DNA from: Homoserinibacter sp. YIM 151385
Lineage (GTDB): Bacteria > Actinomycetota > Actinomycetes > Actinomycetales > Microbacteriaceae
DNA: 64,000 bases
NCBI RefSeq assembly: GCF_027912415.1
Contig: NZ_CP115175.1
Coordinates: forward strand, 2,728,001 to 2,792,000
Direction: 5' to 3'
Numbering within the stretch: position 1 is the first letter of the stretch; each line of letters starts with the position of its first letter. Shown one piece after another: positions 15,839 through 24,373 of the stretch. The notes beneath the pieces were generated by a model. That model saw only the letters and a program-made list of their open reading frames with translations, had not been told where the DNA came from and searched no databases. The position numbers and the translations under genes were made by a program.

Positions 15839-16809
15839 CCGCGCCCACGGCGTCCCGCGCCGCCCTCTTCGTCGACTTCGACAACGTCTACCTCGGGCTC
15901 CAATCGGTCGATCCGGCCGCTGCCGAGGCATTCGCGACCGACCCGGCGACCTGGATCGCGGCGATCGCCGACGGGGACGGCCGCGGCGGCTCGCGCCGCT
16001 TCCTGATCCGCAACTGCTACCTCAATCCCTCGACCTTCTCGCGATACCGCGCCTATTGGACCCGCGCCGGCTTCCGCGTCGTCGACTGCCCGTCGCTCAC
16101 GCAGCAGGGGAAGAGCAGCACCGATATCAACCTCGTGCTCGACGCCGTCGACGTGCTCGCGGGCGAGGTCCGGATGGATGAGTTCTTCATCGCCTCCGCC
16201 GACGCCGACTTCACCTCGCTCGTGCAGCGCATCCGGGCCGCCGACCGTCAGACGACCGTGATCGTCGCCGGCGCCGTCGCACGCGCGTACACGGCGATGG
16301 CCGATCGTGTGGTCGACGCCGAGGAGCTGCGCGGCCTCACGACGGCGAAGCCCGCCCTGGACGCCGCGGCAGCACTGCCAGCGTCGGATCACCAGCGCGA
16401 GGTCAGCGCCGACGCAGAACTTGACTCCGTCCCGCTTCACGATCGGGTGCGGCGGGTGACGAACATCCCGCGACTCACGAAGGCGCAGTTCGCGCTCGTC
16501 ATCACGCTCTTGGCAGCGGACCTCGGCCGGCACCCATTCGAGATGAGCCCGACGACGAAGCGCGTGCGGGACGCCTGCAACGAAGCCGGCGAGCCGATCG
16601 CCCGGAGTGCGATCAGTTTCGTCACGCACGGCGTTCGATACGGGGGCGGTGCGATGACCGCAGAGATCGGTGTCCGGGAGCTCGCGGCCCGGTGGGTGAG
16701 TCAGGCCGAGTCGCTGTGCCGCGGGGCTCGGATGGAGTTCGACGATGACGAGATCATCGAACTCAGAGCATGGCTGGGTGGCGGGTTGGCAAGCGGACCC
16801 GCTGAGTGA
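15835..16809 (+). CDS. NYN-domain (PIN-like) RNase family protein
   Basis: This is a 324-residue protein. Residues 1-165 form an NYN domain with acidic residues in LFVDFDNVYLG (D14, D16), SSTDINLVLDAVD (about 104-116) and IASADADFTSLV (about 129-140), the carboxylate set of PIN/NYN Mg2+-dependent RNases. The C-terminal half (about 195-324) is a separate helical or winged domain (ITLLAADLGRHPFEMSPTTKRVRDACNEAGEPIARSAISFV), resembling an OST-HTH/LOTUS-type RNA-binding unit. It overlaps the NERD gene by 4 nt. Third codon positions toward the end are less G/C-rich than in neighbours, suggesting horizontal origin. An RNA-targeting effector paired with a NERD protein is a reasonable but untested reading. 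Confidence 0.87.
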   Translation: MTAPTASRAALFVDFDNVYLGLQSVDPAAAEAFATDPATWIAAIADGDGRGGSRRFLIRNCYLNPSTFSRYRAYWTRAGFRVVDCPSLTQQGKSSTDINLVLDAVDVLAGEVRMDEFFIASADADFTSLVQRIRAADRQTTVIVAGAVARAYTAMADRVVDAEELRGLTTAKPALDAAAALPASDHQREVSADAELDSVPLHDRVRRVTNIPRLTKAQFALVITLLAADLGRHPFEMSPTTKRVRDACNEAGEPIARSAISFVTHGVRYGGGAMTAEIGVRELAARWVSQAESLCRGARMEFDDDEIIELRAWLGGGLASGPAE

Positions 16810-17045
16810 CCTCGATCGAGACAGCCTTCAGCACTGAGCGGAAGAGCGTGGCGCCGCCGTCACGCAGGACGGCAATCTCGAGAGGCGCAGCCGGGTTGCC
16901 GACTCCGCGAGCGCGCGATGCCGCGTCGGAGATCTGGCCGTTCTTGCACGAGTACGGCGGCAAGGTGCCGAGATCTCCGACATCGCGCAGCGCACGGGGC
17001 GGCGGATGGGCGAAACTCGCCGGCCGGCGGAGCGGGGGCGCGCGC
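16810..17045. other. Intergenic region between the NYN and UbiB genes, no supported gene
   Basis: 236 nt separate the convergent NYN and UbiB genes. No RNA, repeat or start with a ribosome site was seen. Fragmentary frames here could be decayed remains, because the composition looks less G/C-skewed than in flanking genes. Confidence 0.4.
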
Positions 17046-18782
17046 TCAGCGCCCCCGCACCGCCGCCGCGACCGCGAGCCCGAGCGCCGAGACCCCCGAG
17101 ATGACCCCGGCCGCCGTCGTGCTGAGCACCCCGCCCTCGGCGGGCGGCGGCACGGTGAGCAGCACGATCGACATGGCCGCCGCGCTCCCCGCGCCGATGC
17201 CGAGCGCGGTGCGCCGCACGAGCCGGGCGATGAAACGCCGGTCGCGCGCATCGGCGAGCAGGCGCACGTTCACCGACAGCCGTCCCTGCTCGAGTGCGGC
17301 GCCGATGCGGTCGATGCGGCGGGGGAGCCGCCGGACGCTCGGCAGGGCGCCCAGCACCTCGCTCGTGAGGAGCTCGCGGATCGCCGAGGGCCGCAGCTGG
17401 TCGCCGATCTGCTCGCGGGCGATGCCGCGGGCCTCCGCGATGAGGTCGAAGGCGGGCAGCACCGTCCGGAGCGTGCCCTCGAGGATCGCGGCGCCGCGGA
17501 CGGCGGCGACGATGTCGGCCGGCACCGCCATCCCGTACCTGAGGAAGATCGCGACGAGCTCGTCGACGGTCACGACGTCCACGTGCGACCCGGGGCCGAG
17601 CCGGTAGCTGACGAAGCTCGCGAGCTCGCGGCGGAACGCCGCCTCATCCGACCCCTCGCGGAGCGGCGAGAGCTCGAGCACGCCGTCGGCGAGCCGCTGC
17701 GAGTCAGACTGCAGGTAGGCGATGAGCAGGTCCTGCGCAGCCTCGCGCAGCTGGAGGTCGAGGCGGCCGACCGAGCCGAAGTCGACGAGCGCGGGGCGGC
17801 CGTCGGGGAGCACGAGGATGTTCCCGGGGTGCAGGTCGGAGTGGTAGACGCCGTCGATGACGACCTGGCGGACGAAGGCGCGCAGCACCCGGCGGAGGAG
17901 GTCGTCGAGGTCGACATCGTCGGCCGCGCCGTCGCCCTCGCCGCCACCGTCGACGGCGCCCGCGCGTCGCGCGGCCACCACCTCGCTGAGCGTCCGCCCC
18001 TCCAGCAGCTCCATCACGACGACGCGGTCGCCGGAGAGCTCGCCGAGCAGCTCGGGCAGCCGCAGCTCGCCGGTGCGCGGCCCGCGCTCGTGCATCGTCC
18101 GCAGCGCCTGGAGGTTGGAGGCCTCGAGCCGGAAGTCGAGCTGGCGCCCTAGGTCCGCCATGTACTGCTCGGCGGCCTCGGCGATCCGCAGCTCGCGCGC
18201 CCGCGGCGAGGTCCGCTCGACGGCTCGCACGGTCCGGAGCACGATCGAGATGTCGCGCTTTATGCGCGGCGCGATCCCGGGCCGCTGGATCTTCACCGCG
18301 ACCTCCCGCCCCGAGCGCAGCACAGCGCGGTGCACCTGGGCGATGGAGGCCGCCGCCATGGGCTCGCGGTCGAACTCGCGGAACACCGAGTCGAGCGGGC
18401 CGCCGAGCTCCCGCACGAGCATCGCCTCGACCTCACCCCACGGCGCCGGGGTCACGTCGCGCTGCAGGTGCGAGAGCTCGAGCGCCCACTCCTCGGGCAG
18501 GATGTCGGTCCGGGTCGAGAGCATCTGGCCGGCCTTCACGAAGCCGCCGCCCGCCTCCTCGAGCGCCCGCCGCATCCCCGCCGCCTGCCGGAGTCGGAGC
18601 CCGGCGCGCGCCGGATCGGTCGAGAAGTCGAGGCGGCTCCAGGGGAGCACGCCGTGTCGGCGGCCGATGCGGAGGAGCTCGAGAACTCGTCGGGTGCGGC
18701 TCGCAACGCGGCGAGGAGCGGTGTCGTCGCGATCAGCGGCGCGCACCGGATGAGGCCGTGCCGGGTCGCGCGTCTGCGGCAT
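17046..18782 (-). CDS. AarF/UbiB (ABC1) family protein kinase-like protein
   Basis: This is a 578-residue atypical kinase-like protein. It contains the KxGQ signature (KAGQ, 83-86, in GGGFVKAGQMLSTRTDILPE), the QRDVTP region, an AAASIAQVH alanine-rich nucleotide loop, the VAVKIQRPG lysine, the HPGNILVLPDGRPALVDFG segment with the DFG metal-binding motif, and two hydrophobic helices at the C-terminus. UbiB proteins are ATPases tied to isoprenoid-quinone or lipid metabolism at the membrane. No quinone genes are adjacent. I chose the ATG at 18782 because GGAGG precedes it at 6-7 nt; the longer frame upstream is Arg/Pro-rich and not protein-like. Confidence 0.9.
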   Translation of the reverse strand: MPQTRDPARPHPVRAADRDDTAPRRVASRTRRVLELLRIGRRHGVLPWSRLDFSTDPARAGLRLRQAAGMRRALEEAGGGFVKAGQMLSTRTDILPEEWALELSHLQRDVTPAPWGEVEAMLVRELGGPLDSVFREFDREPMAAASIAQVHRAVLRSGREVAVKIQRPGIAPRIKRDISIVLRTVRAVERTSPRARELRIAEAAEQYMADLGRQLDFRLEASNLQALRTMHERGPRTGELRLPELLGELSGDRVVVMELLEGRTLSEVVAARRAGAVDGGGEGDGAADDVDLDDLLRRVLRAFVRQVVIDGVYHSDLHPGNILVLPDGRPALVDFGSVGRLDLQLREAAQDLLIAYLQSDSQRLADGVLELSPLREGSDEAAFRRELASFVSYRLGPGSHVDVVTVDELVAIFLRYGMAVPADIVAAVRGAAILEGTLRTVLPAFDLIAEARGIAREQIGDQLRPSAIRELLTSEVLGALPSVRRLPRRIDRIGAALEQGRLSVNVRLLADARDRRFIARLVRRTALGIGAGSAAAMSIVLLTVPPPAEGGVLSTTAAGVISGVSALGLAVAAAVRGR

Positions 18783-18905
18783 GCCGCCTCCTCGCCTCCA
18801 TCGTGCCACGGGCCGAGGCCGCCGTCCCGGGCGGGCGGGTGGGCCTCCGCCGGGGAAGCCCTGGACGTCCGCTGGAACCCTTCGGCAGCGGCGCCCGCGG
18901 GCGCA

Positions 18906-18911
18906 TACCGT
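18906..18911 (+). promoter_or_regulatory. -10 hexamer of leaderless promoter (PfkB-like gene)
   Basis: TACCGT, with 7 nt to the ATG at 18919. Confidence 0.45.
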
Positions 18912-18918
18912 CGGAGGC

Positions 18919-19845
18919 ATGTCGCCCCGCGTCGCGATCTTCGCGCCCTCGCCCGTGCTCACCGTCACGATCGAGGATCACGGCGGCGGACCCGACCTCC
19001 ACGTCCACGCCGGCGGGCAGGGGCTCTGGCAGGCCCGGCTGCTCGAGTCGCTCGGCGTCGAGGCGACGCTCTGCGCGGCGCTGCTCGGCGAATCGGGCGC
19101 GCTGCTCGGGCACCTGCTGCGCGACGTCGAGGGCATCGACCTCATGGCGATCGAGCGCGACGGCCGCGCCGCCGCCTACGTCCACGATCGTCGCGGCGGC
19201 GAGCGGGTCGAGGTCATGGACACGGCGGGCGACGCGCTCGGGCGGCACGAGCTCGACGACCTCTACGGCCTGACGCTGCGCGCCGGGCTCGACGCGGACG
19301 CGGTCATCCTCAGCGGTCCGGCCGGCGACGGCGTCGTCCCCGACGACATCTACGCGCGGCTCGCGGCCGACCTCGGGCACGCGGGCCGGCTCGTCATCGC
19401 GGATCTCGCGGGCGCCCGCCTCGACCACGTGCTCGAGGGCGGCGTCGGCGTGCTCAAGGTGAGCGACGAGGAGCTCGAGCAGGACGGCCGGGCCGACGGG
19501 GACGACGACGACTCGCTGCTCGCGGCGGCGCTCGAGCTCCAGCGCGCGGGCGCCGAGCGGGTCATCATCACCCATCAGCTCGGCGCGATCGCCGTGGATG
19601 CGGAGGCCGCCTGGCGCGTCCGCGGCCCCGAGCTGCAGGTGGTCGACACCCGAGGCTCGGGCGACTCGCTGACGGCGGCGGTGACGGCGACGCTCATCAC
19701 GGGCGGCACCTTCGAGGCCGCGCTCCGGCGGGGTGCCGCGGCGGGGGCGGCGAACGTCACGCGTCACGGCCTCGGGTCCGCGGATGCGGAGGCGATCCGC
19801 GCCCTCGAGGAGCTGGTCGCGGTCGAGCAGATCGAGCGGAACTAA
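18919..19845 (+). CDS. PfkB family carbohydrate kinase-like protein
   Basis: This is a 308-residue ribokinase-fold protein. The C-terminal signature TRGSGDSLTAAVTATL carries the anion hole and catalytic base (Asp249), followed by AAAGAANVTRHGLG. The N-terminus has the GGQGLWQARLLESLGVEATL substrate region, equivalent to 'GGxxxNxA' in sugar kinases but with GQGLWQA, so the substrate specificity is unclear. It closely resembles a 1-phosphofructokinase-like subgroup of actinobacteria. It lies 13 nt upstream of surE in the same direction, suggesting a shared transcript and a role in nucleoside or sugar phosphate metabolism. The substrate is unassigned. Confidence 0.85.
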   Translation: MSPRVAIFAPSPVLTVTIEDHGGGPDLHVHAGGQGLWQARLLESLGVEATLCAALLGESGALLGHLLRDVEGIDLMAIERDGRAAAYVHDRRGGERVEVMDTAGDALGRHELDDLYGLTLRAGLDADAVILSGPAGDGVVPDDIYARLAADLGHAGRLVIADLAGARLDHVLEGGVGVLKVSDEELEQDGRADGDDDDSLLAAALELQRAGAERVIITHQLGAIAVDAEAAWRVRGPELQVVDTRGSGDSLTAAVTATLITGGTFEAALRRGAAAGAANVTRHGLGSADAEAIRALEELVAVEQIERN

Positions 19846-19858
19846 GGGAGACACCACG

Positions 19859-20608
19859 ATGCGCATCCTCCTCACCAACGACGACGGCATCGAGGCGCCG
19901 GGATTCCGCGAGCTCGCGGTCGCGATCCTCGAGCTGGGCCACGATCTCGTCGTCGCGGCGCCCGCCCGGCAGCTCTCGGGCGCGAGCGCCTCGATCCTCA
20001 TCGACAACGACTCGCCGCAGGTCGAGGTGCGCCCACACGATCTCGGCATCGACGGACTCGAGGCGCGGGCGGTCGGCGCCGCGCCGGCGATGTGCGTGCT
20101 GCTCGCGATCCACGGCCGCTTCGGCGCGCGGCCCGAGCTCGTCGTCTCCGGCCCGAACCACGGGGCGAACGCGGGCCGGGTCGTGCTCCACTCCGGCACG
20201 GTCGGGGCGGCGCTCACCGCGGGCGCGAACGGCATCCGCGGTCTCGCCGTCTCGCTCGACGTCGGCCTCGTGCCCACCGGATATCACTGGAATGCCGCGG
20301 CGCGGACGGCGGCCGGCCTCCTCGAGCTCGCGGCGGCCCAGCCGGCCGGCGCGGTGCTCAACCTCAACGTGCCGAACCGCGCCGAGCCGGCCGAGCTCGT
20401 GGAGGCGCCGCTCGACCCGGCCGGCATCGTCCACACGACGACGACCGAGGACGACGACGAGGACTCGGTGCGCCTCGCCCTCGCCTCGGCGACCGGCCGC
20501 TCCGTCGCGGACAGCGACGCCGACCTCCTCGCGCGCGGCTTCGCGACGCTGACCCGCCTCGCGCCGGTCTCGGCGCTGCCGCTCGAGCCGCCGCTGCCGC
20601 ATCCCTGA
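19859..20608 (+). CDS. surE: 5'/3'-nucleotidase SurE
   Basis: This is a 249-residue survival protein E family phosphatase that hydrolyses nucleoside monophosphates. The N-terminal MRILLTNDDGIEAPG holds the metal-binding D8-D9, APARQLSGASASI gives the serine ligand, and SGPNHGANAG gives the asparagine ligand. An acidic stretch (EDDDEDS) sits in the C-terminal third. ATG 19859 follows GGGAGA at good spacing and 13 nt after the PfkB-like gene. Confidence 0.93.
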   Translation: MRILLTNDDGIEAPGFRELAVAILELGHDLVVAAPARQLSGASASILIDNDSPQVEVRPHDLGIDGLEARAVGAAPAMCVLLAIHGRFGARPELVVSGPNHGANAGRVVLHSGTVGAALTAGANGIRGLAVSLDVGLVPTGYHWNAAARTAAGLLELAAAQPAGAVLNLNVPNRAEPAELVEAPLDPAGIVHTTTTEDDDEDSVRLALASATGRSVADSDADLLARGFATLTRLAPVSALPLEPPLPHP

Positions 20609-20634
20609 GCTGCCGCGTTCCCGCTGCCGAATTC

Positions 20635-20658
20635 CCGCCCCCGCCTGAGCCGGGGCGG
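20635..20658. terminator. Possible bidirectional terminator between surE and the GntR gene
   Basis: CCGCCCC (20635-20641) pairs with GGGGCGG (20652-20658) around a 10-nt loop, between two convergent genes. There is no T-tract. Confidence 0.4.
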
Positions 20659-20662
20659 CGGG

Positions 20663-21313
20663 TCAGGCTCGGCGGCCGATCGCGGCGAGCACCGTCCGCT
20701 CGCTGCGGGTGAAGTAGGCGTCGAGCGCATCGGCGGCCGCCGCCATGTCGCCCGCCTGGAGGTGCCGGACGACGACCCGGTTCTCGTCGATGAAGGGCGC
20801 GTGGAGGAACTCGGGGCTCGCGAGCGTCGTGAAGGCGAGCCGCAGCTCGGCCTGGAGCCGCGCGAAGGTCTCGGTGAGCCGCTCGCTGTCGGCGAGCTCG
20901 ACGAGGGCCGCGTGGAAGGCCATGTTCATGGTGCCGACGAGCTGCCAGTCGTCCTCGTCCCGCGCGCGCTCGGCGGCATCCACCGCCTCGGCGGCGCTGC
21001 GGATGGCGGGATGCCGGGGCACCGCCAGCCGGACGGCCTGCCCCTCGATGACGCGGCGCACCCGGTAGATGTCGAGGATGTCGGCGACGCCCGGCTCGAG
21101 GACGAAGACGCCGCGATTGGGGTGCCGGACGAGCAGCCCCTCGTGCATGAGGATGCGGAAGGACTCGCGGAGGGTGTTGCGCGAGACGGCGAGCTCGGCG
21201 GTGAGCGCCGGCTCGATGAGCTGCTGCCCGGGCAGGAGCCGCCCCTCGATGAGCTGGCTGCGGAGGGTCGCGGCGGTGCGCTCGACCAGGTCCGCGCTCG
21301 AGGCGGCGGGCAT
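20663..21313 (-). CDS. GntR/FadR-type transcriptional regulator
   Basis: This is a 216-residue regulator. Residues 1-70 form the winged helix (LRSQLIEGRLLPGQQLIEPALTAELAVSRNTLRESFRIL), and residues 85-205 form an all-helical FCD ligand domain with conserved metal or ligand residues in DxxxH-type positions (MNMAFHAAL) and FIDENRVVVRHL. It diverges from the 5-oxoproline operon, which it probably controls in response to 5-oxoproline or a related acid (inference from position). The start at 21313 is supported by a TAGGAT 6 nt upstream. Confidence 0.92.
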   Translation of the reverse strand: MPAASSADLVERTAATLRSQLIEGRLLPGQQLIEPALTAELAVSRNTLRESFRILMHEGLLVRHPNRGVFVLEPGVADILDIYRVRRVIEGQAVRLAVPRHPAIRSAAEAVDAAERARDEDDWQLVGTMNMAFHAALVELADSERLTETFARLQAELRLAFTTLASPEFLHAPFIDENRVVVRHLQAGDMAAAADALDAYFTRSERTVLAAIGRRA

Positions 21314-21319
21314 GGCCTC

Positions 21320-21325
21320 ATCCTA
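21320..21325 (-). promoter_or_regulatory. -10 hexamer of leaderless promoter (GntR gene)
   Basis: TAGGAT on the minus strand, with 6 nt to the ATG. Confidence 0.45.
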
Positions 21326-21392
21326 GGTCGGCGGGGCCCGGATCGACAGACGACCCGGGATCGTCGAGTGGACGAAACATGCCGGATACATG

Positions 21393-21429
21393 AACGATCT
21401 AGCGTGAATCGTTGAACGACCCGTAGGCT
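21393..21429 (+). promoter_or_regulatory. Candidate operator plus -10 of the 5-oxoproline operon
   Basis: The inverted repeat AACGAT (21393-21398), 9 nt, ATCGTT (21408-21413) covers the expected -35 position of a promoter whose -10 is TAGGCT (21424-21429). It lies in the divergent region between the GntR gene and its presumed target. Confidence 0.45.
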
Positions 21430-21486
21430 GTCCGGCAACCCGCCGGCAGAGTGGCCGCGGGCGCGACGATGCAGAAGGAGCCGACC

Positions 21487-22770
21487 GTGGCCGAGCGAGA
21501 CACCCCCCGATCCGACGCACCAGACGGCACCACGAACGGCGCGAGCCTCGCCGAGCAGACGAAGGACTACGCGCGCAAGCGCCGCACCTCCCTCATCGGC
21601 GCGATCTTCATGATGGCCACGAGCGCCATCGGCCCCGGCTTCATCACCCAGACCGCGACCTTCACGCAGCAGCTCGGCGCCGCCTTCGCCTTCGGCATCC
21701 TGCTCTCGGTCCTCATCGACTTCGCGATCCAGCTCAACGTCTGGCGCATGATCACGGTGACCGGCAAGTACGCGCCGACGCTCGCGAACCTCGCGATCCC
21801 GGGCGCCGGCTACGTGCTCGCGGTCCTCATCATCATCGGCGGGCTCGCCTTCAACATCGGCAACATCGCGGGCGCCGGCCTCGGCCTGCAGGTGCTGTTC
21901 GGCCTCGACCCGAAGATCGGCGGCGCCATCAGCGCGGCCATCGCGATCGCGATCTTCCTCTCGCGGAAGGCCGGCCTCATCGTCGACCGGCTGCTCATCG
22001 TCCTCGGCCTCGTCATGATCGCGCTGACGCTCTACGTCGCGATCGTCTCCGGACCGCCCGTCGGCGACGCGCTGCGCCAGACGATCGTCCCCGACGAGCT
22101 CAACTTCGCCGCCATCACGACGATCGTCGGCGGCACCGTCGGCGGGTACATCACCTACTCGGGCGCCCACAAGCTCCTCGACTCCGGCACCGCGACCGTC
22201 GAGAACATCAGGGAGGTCAACCGCGCGGCGGTGAACGGCATCCTCGTCACCGGGATCATGCGCTACGTGCTCTTCCTCGCGGTGCTCGGCGTCGTCGCGA
22301 GCGGCGTCGTGCTGGATGTCGCGGCCAACCCCGGCGCGCAGGCCTTCCAGGCGGCGGCCGGCGAGATCGGCTTCAAGGTCTTCGGCGTGGTGTTCTGGGC
22401 GGCCGCGATCTCGAGCGTCATCGGCGCCGCCTACACCTCGAGCTCCTTCTTCGTCGCGTTCAAGCAGGACCTCAGCCTCCGGGCGCGCAACCTCATCACG
22501 ATCGGCTTCATCGTCGTCTCGCTCTGCCTGTTCCTGCTCTGGGGCGCCGCGCCGGCGAACATCCTCGTCTTCGTCGGCGGCTTCAACGGCCTGATCCTCC
22601 CGATCGGCCTCTCGATCTTCATGATCATCGGCTGGTTCCGGAAGGATCTCCTGGGCGGCTACACGTACCCGATGTGGCTCCTCATCGCGGGCACGCTCGC
22701 GACGCTGCTGAGCTTCTACATGGCGGCCGTCTCGATCGGCCCGATCTTCGCGCTGGTGTCCGGATCGTGA
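21487..22770 (+). CDS. NRAMP-family transporter (YcsG-like)
   Basis: This is a 427-residue protein with about 11 membrane helices. The N-terminal helix carries [19 protein letters not shown], the 'GPG' motif of the NRAMP superfamily. In 5-oxoproline operons this relative (YcsG) replaces the DPGN metal motif, so it is likely to move an organic acid or cation rather than Mn2+/Fe2+ in the classical way. I chose GTG 21487 because AGAAGGAG lies 6 nt upstream; the ATG at 21469 has none. Its stop overlaps the start of the hydro-lyase gene (GTGA). Confidence 0.85.
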   Translation: MAERDTPRSDAPDGTTNGASLAEQTKDYARKRRTSLIGAIFMMATSAIGPGFITQTATFTQQLGAAFAFGILLSVLIDFAIQLNVWRMITVTGKYAPTLANLAIPGAGYVLAVLIIIGGLAFNIGNIAGAGLGLQVLFGLDPKIGGAISAAIAIAIFLSRKAGLIVDRLLIVLGLVMIALTLYVAIVSGPPVGDALRQTIVPDELNFAAITTIVGGTVGGYITYSGAHKLLDSGTATVENIREVNRAAVNGILVTGIMRYVLFLAVLGVVASGVVLDVAANPGAQAFQAAAGEIGFKVFGVVFWAAAISSVIGAAYTSSSFFVAFKQDLSLRARNLITIGFIVVSLCLFLLWGAAPANILVFVGGFNGLILPIGLSIFMIIGWFRKDLLGGYTYPMWLLIAGTLATLLSFYMAAVSIGPIFALVSGS

Positions 22771-23573
22771 CCGCCGCCGCATCCCTCCCCACCGCGGCCT
22801 CGACGCCGGCCGAGGCGCGCGCCGCCTACCGCTCGGGGCTCCTCGCCCCGACGACGGGCGTCGCCTCCGGCCACGCGCAGGCGAACCTCATCGCCCTGCC
22901 CGCGGAGGACGCGGCCGACTTCCGGCGCTTCGCGGAGCTCAACCCGAAGCCCTGCCCGATCCTCGACGAGACCTCGCCGGGTGCGGTCACGAGCCGCCTC
23001 ACGGCCGGTGGCGACCTCCGCACCGACATCCCGCGCTACCGCGTCTGGCGGCACGGCGAGCTGGTGGAGGAGCGAGCGGATGCGGTGGAGGCCTGGGCCG
23101 AGCACGACGACCTGGTCGCGTTCCTCATCGGCTGCAGCTTCACCTTCGAGTTCCCGCTGCTCGACGCCGGCATCCCCATCCGCCACATGGCCGCCGGGCG
23201 CAATGTGCCGATGTACGTCACGGGCATCGACTGCGAGCCGGCCGGCCGGTTCTCGGGGCGGCTCGTCGTCTCGATGCGCGGCATCCCCGAGGACCAGGTG
23301 GAGGCGGCGATCGAGGTGAGCGGGCGGTACCCGGCCGTGCACGGGGCGCCCGTGCACGTGGGCGACCCGGCCGCGATCGGGATCCGCGACCTCCACGCGC
23401 CCGAGCACGGCGACGCCCCCGTGCTCGAGCCGGGCGACGTGCCCGTGTTCTGGGCGTGCGGGGTGACGCCGCAGGCGGCCGTCATGGCCTCGCGCCCCGC
23501 CTTCGCGATCACGCACGCGCCCGGCTACATGCTCGTGACGGACGCGCGCGACGAGGACTACCGGGTCGCCTGA
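22767..23573 (+). CDS. Putative hydro-lyase (DUF1445/D-glutamate cyclase-like, YcsI family)
   Basis: This is a 268-residue protein of the YcsI family. It contains the characteristic [50 protein letters not shown] and CGVTPQAAV segments, with conserved Cys residues. Relatives are predicted hydro-lyases, and a mitochondrial member interconverts D-glutamate and 5-oxoproline. Placement between the transporter and pxpA agrees with cyclisation or opening of oxoproline stereoisomers (inference). GTG start within the GTGA overlap. Confidence 0.9.
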   Translation: MTAAASLPTAASTPAEARAAYRSGLLAPTTGVASGHAQANLIALPAEDAADFRRFAELNPKPCPILDETSPGAVTSRLTAGGDLRTDIPRYRVWRHGELVEERADAVEAWAEHDDLVAFLIGCSFTFEFPLLDAGIPIRHMAAGRNVPMYVTGIDCEPAGRFSGRLVVSMRGIPEDQVEAAIEVSGRYPAVHGAPVHVGDPAAIGIRDLHAPEHGDAPVLEPGDVPVFWACGVTPQAAVMASRPAFAITHAPGYMLVTDARDEDYRVA

Positions 23574-23602
23574 CGGCGGCCGTGCGACAGGATGGAGCGG
23601 AC

Positions 23603-24373
23603 ATGACGACGATCGACCTCAACAGCGACATCGGCGAGGGCTTCGGGCGCTGGAGCCTCGGCGACGACGAGGCCATGCTCGGCCTCGTCTCGAGCGCGAA
23701 CATCGCCTGCGGCTTCCACGCGGGCGACCCGCGCGCGATCCTCGCGACCGCCTCGACGGCGGCTGCGAACGGCGTCGCGATCGGCGCGCACGTCGCCTAC
23801 CGCGACCTCGCGGGCTTCGGCCGGCGGGACATGGACGTCGCGAGCGAGGACCTGGTGCCCGAGGTGATCTACCAGATCGGCGCACTCCAGGCGCTCGCCG
23901 CGAGCGTCGGCGGGCGGGTGGGCTACGTCAAGCCGCACGGCGCCCTCTACAACCGGATCGCCCACGACGAGCGCCAGGCGGCGGATGTCGTGCGGGCCGT
24001 GAAGGAGGTCGATCCCTCGCTCGTGCTGCTCGGCCTCCCCGACAGCACCGTGCTCCGCCTCGCGGAGCGGGCCGGCCTCCCGACCGCGCGCGAGGCCTTC
24101 GCCGACCGCGCCTACACGCCCGAGGGGCGGCTGGTCTCGCGGCGCGAGCCCGGCAGCGTGCTCCACGACGCGGGGGAGGTGGCGGAGCGGATGCTGCGCC
24201 TCGTCGAGACGGGCGAGCTCACCGCGATCGACGGCAGCGTCATCCGCCTCGAGGCCGACTCGATCTGCGTGCACGGCGACAGCCCGGGCGCGGAGGCGAT
24301 GGCGCGCGAGGTGAAGGCGCGGCTGGATGCCGCGGGGGTGGCCGTGTCGCCGTTCGCGCGGGCGGCCGCGTGA
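23603..24373 (+). CDS. pxpA: 5-oxoprolinase subunit A (LamB/YcsF family)
   Basis: This is a 256-residue LamB/YcsF protein, one subunit of the ATP-dependent 5-oxoprolinase that opens 5-oxoproline to glutamate. Diagnostic segments are [52 protein letters not shown] and [19 protein letters not shown], all family hallmarks. It starts 29 nt after the hydro-lyase gene behind GATGGAG, and its stop overlaps the pxpBC start (GTGA). Confidence 0.94.
   Translation: MTTIDLNSDIGEGFGRWSLGDDEAMLGLVSSANIACGFHAGDPRAILATASTAAANGVAIGAHVAYRDLAGFGRRDMDVASEDLVPEVIYQIGALQALAASVGGRVGYVKPHGALYNRIAHDERQAADVVRAVKEVDPSLVLLGLPDSTVLRLAERAGLPTAREAFADRAYTPEGRLVSRREPGSVLHDAGEVAERMLRLVETGELTAIDGSVIRLEADSICVHGDSPGAEAMAREVKARLDAAGVAVSPFARAAA

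Noticed and set aside
9786-17045. Direct repeats of the tRNA-Arg 3' end as an attachment site
   Set aside because: I looked for copies of the T-arm and acceptor end near the ends of the accessory block and found none. Insertion at the tRNA is therefore not demonstrated, and no integrase gene is present.
16763-17251. A minus-strand frame of 162 codons between the NYN and UbiB genes
   Set aside because: No ribosome site or homologue was seen, and most of it is Arg/Ser/Pro-rich. It is noted only as possibly decayed sequence.
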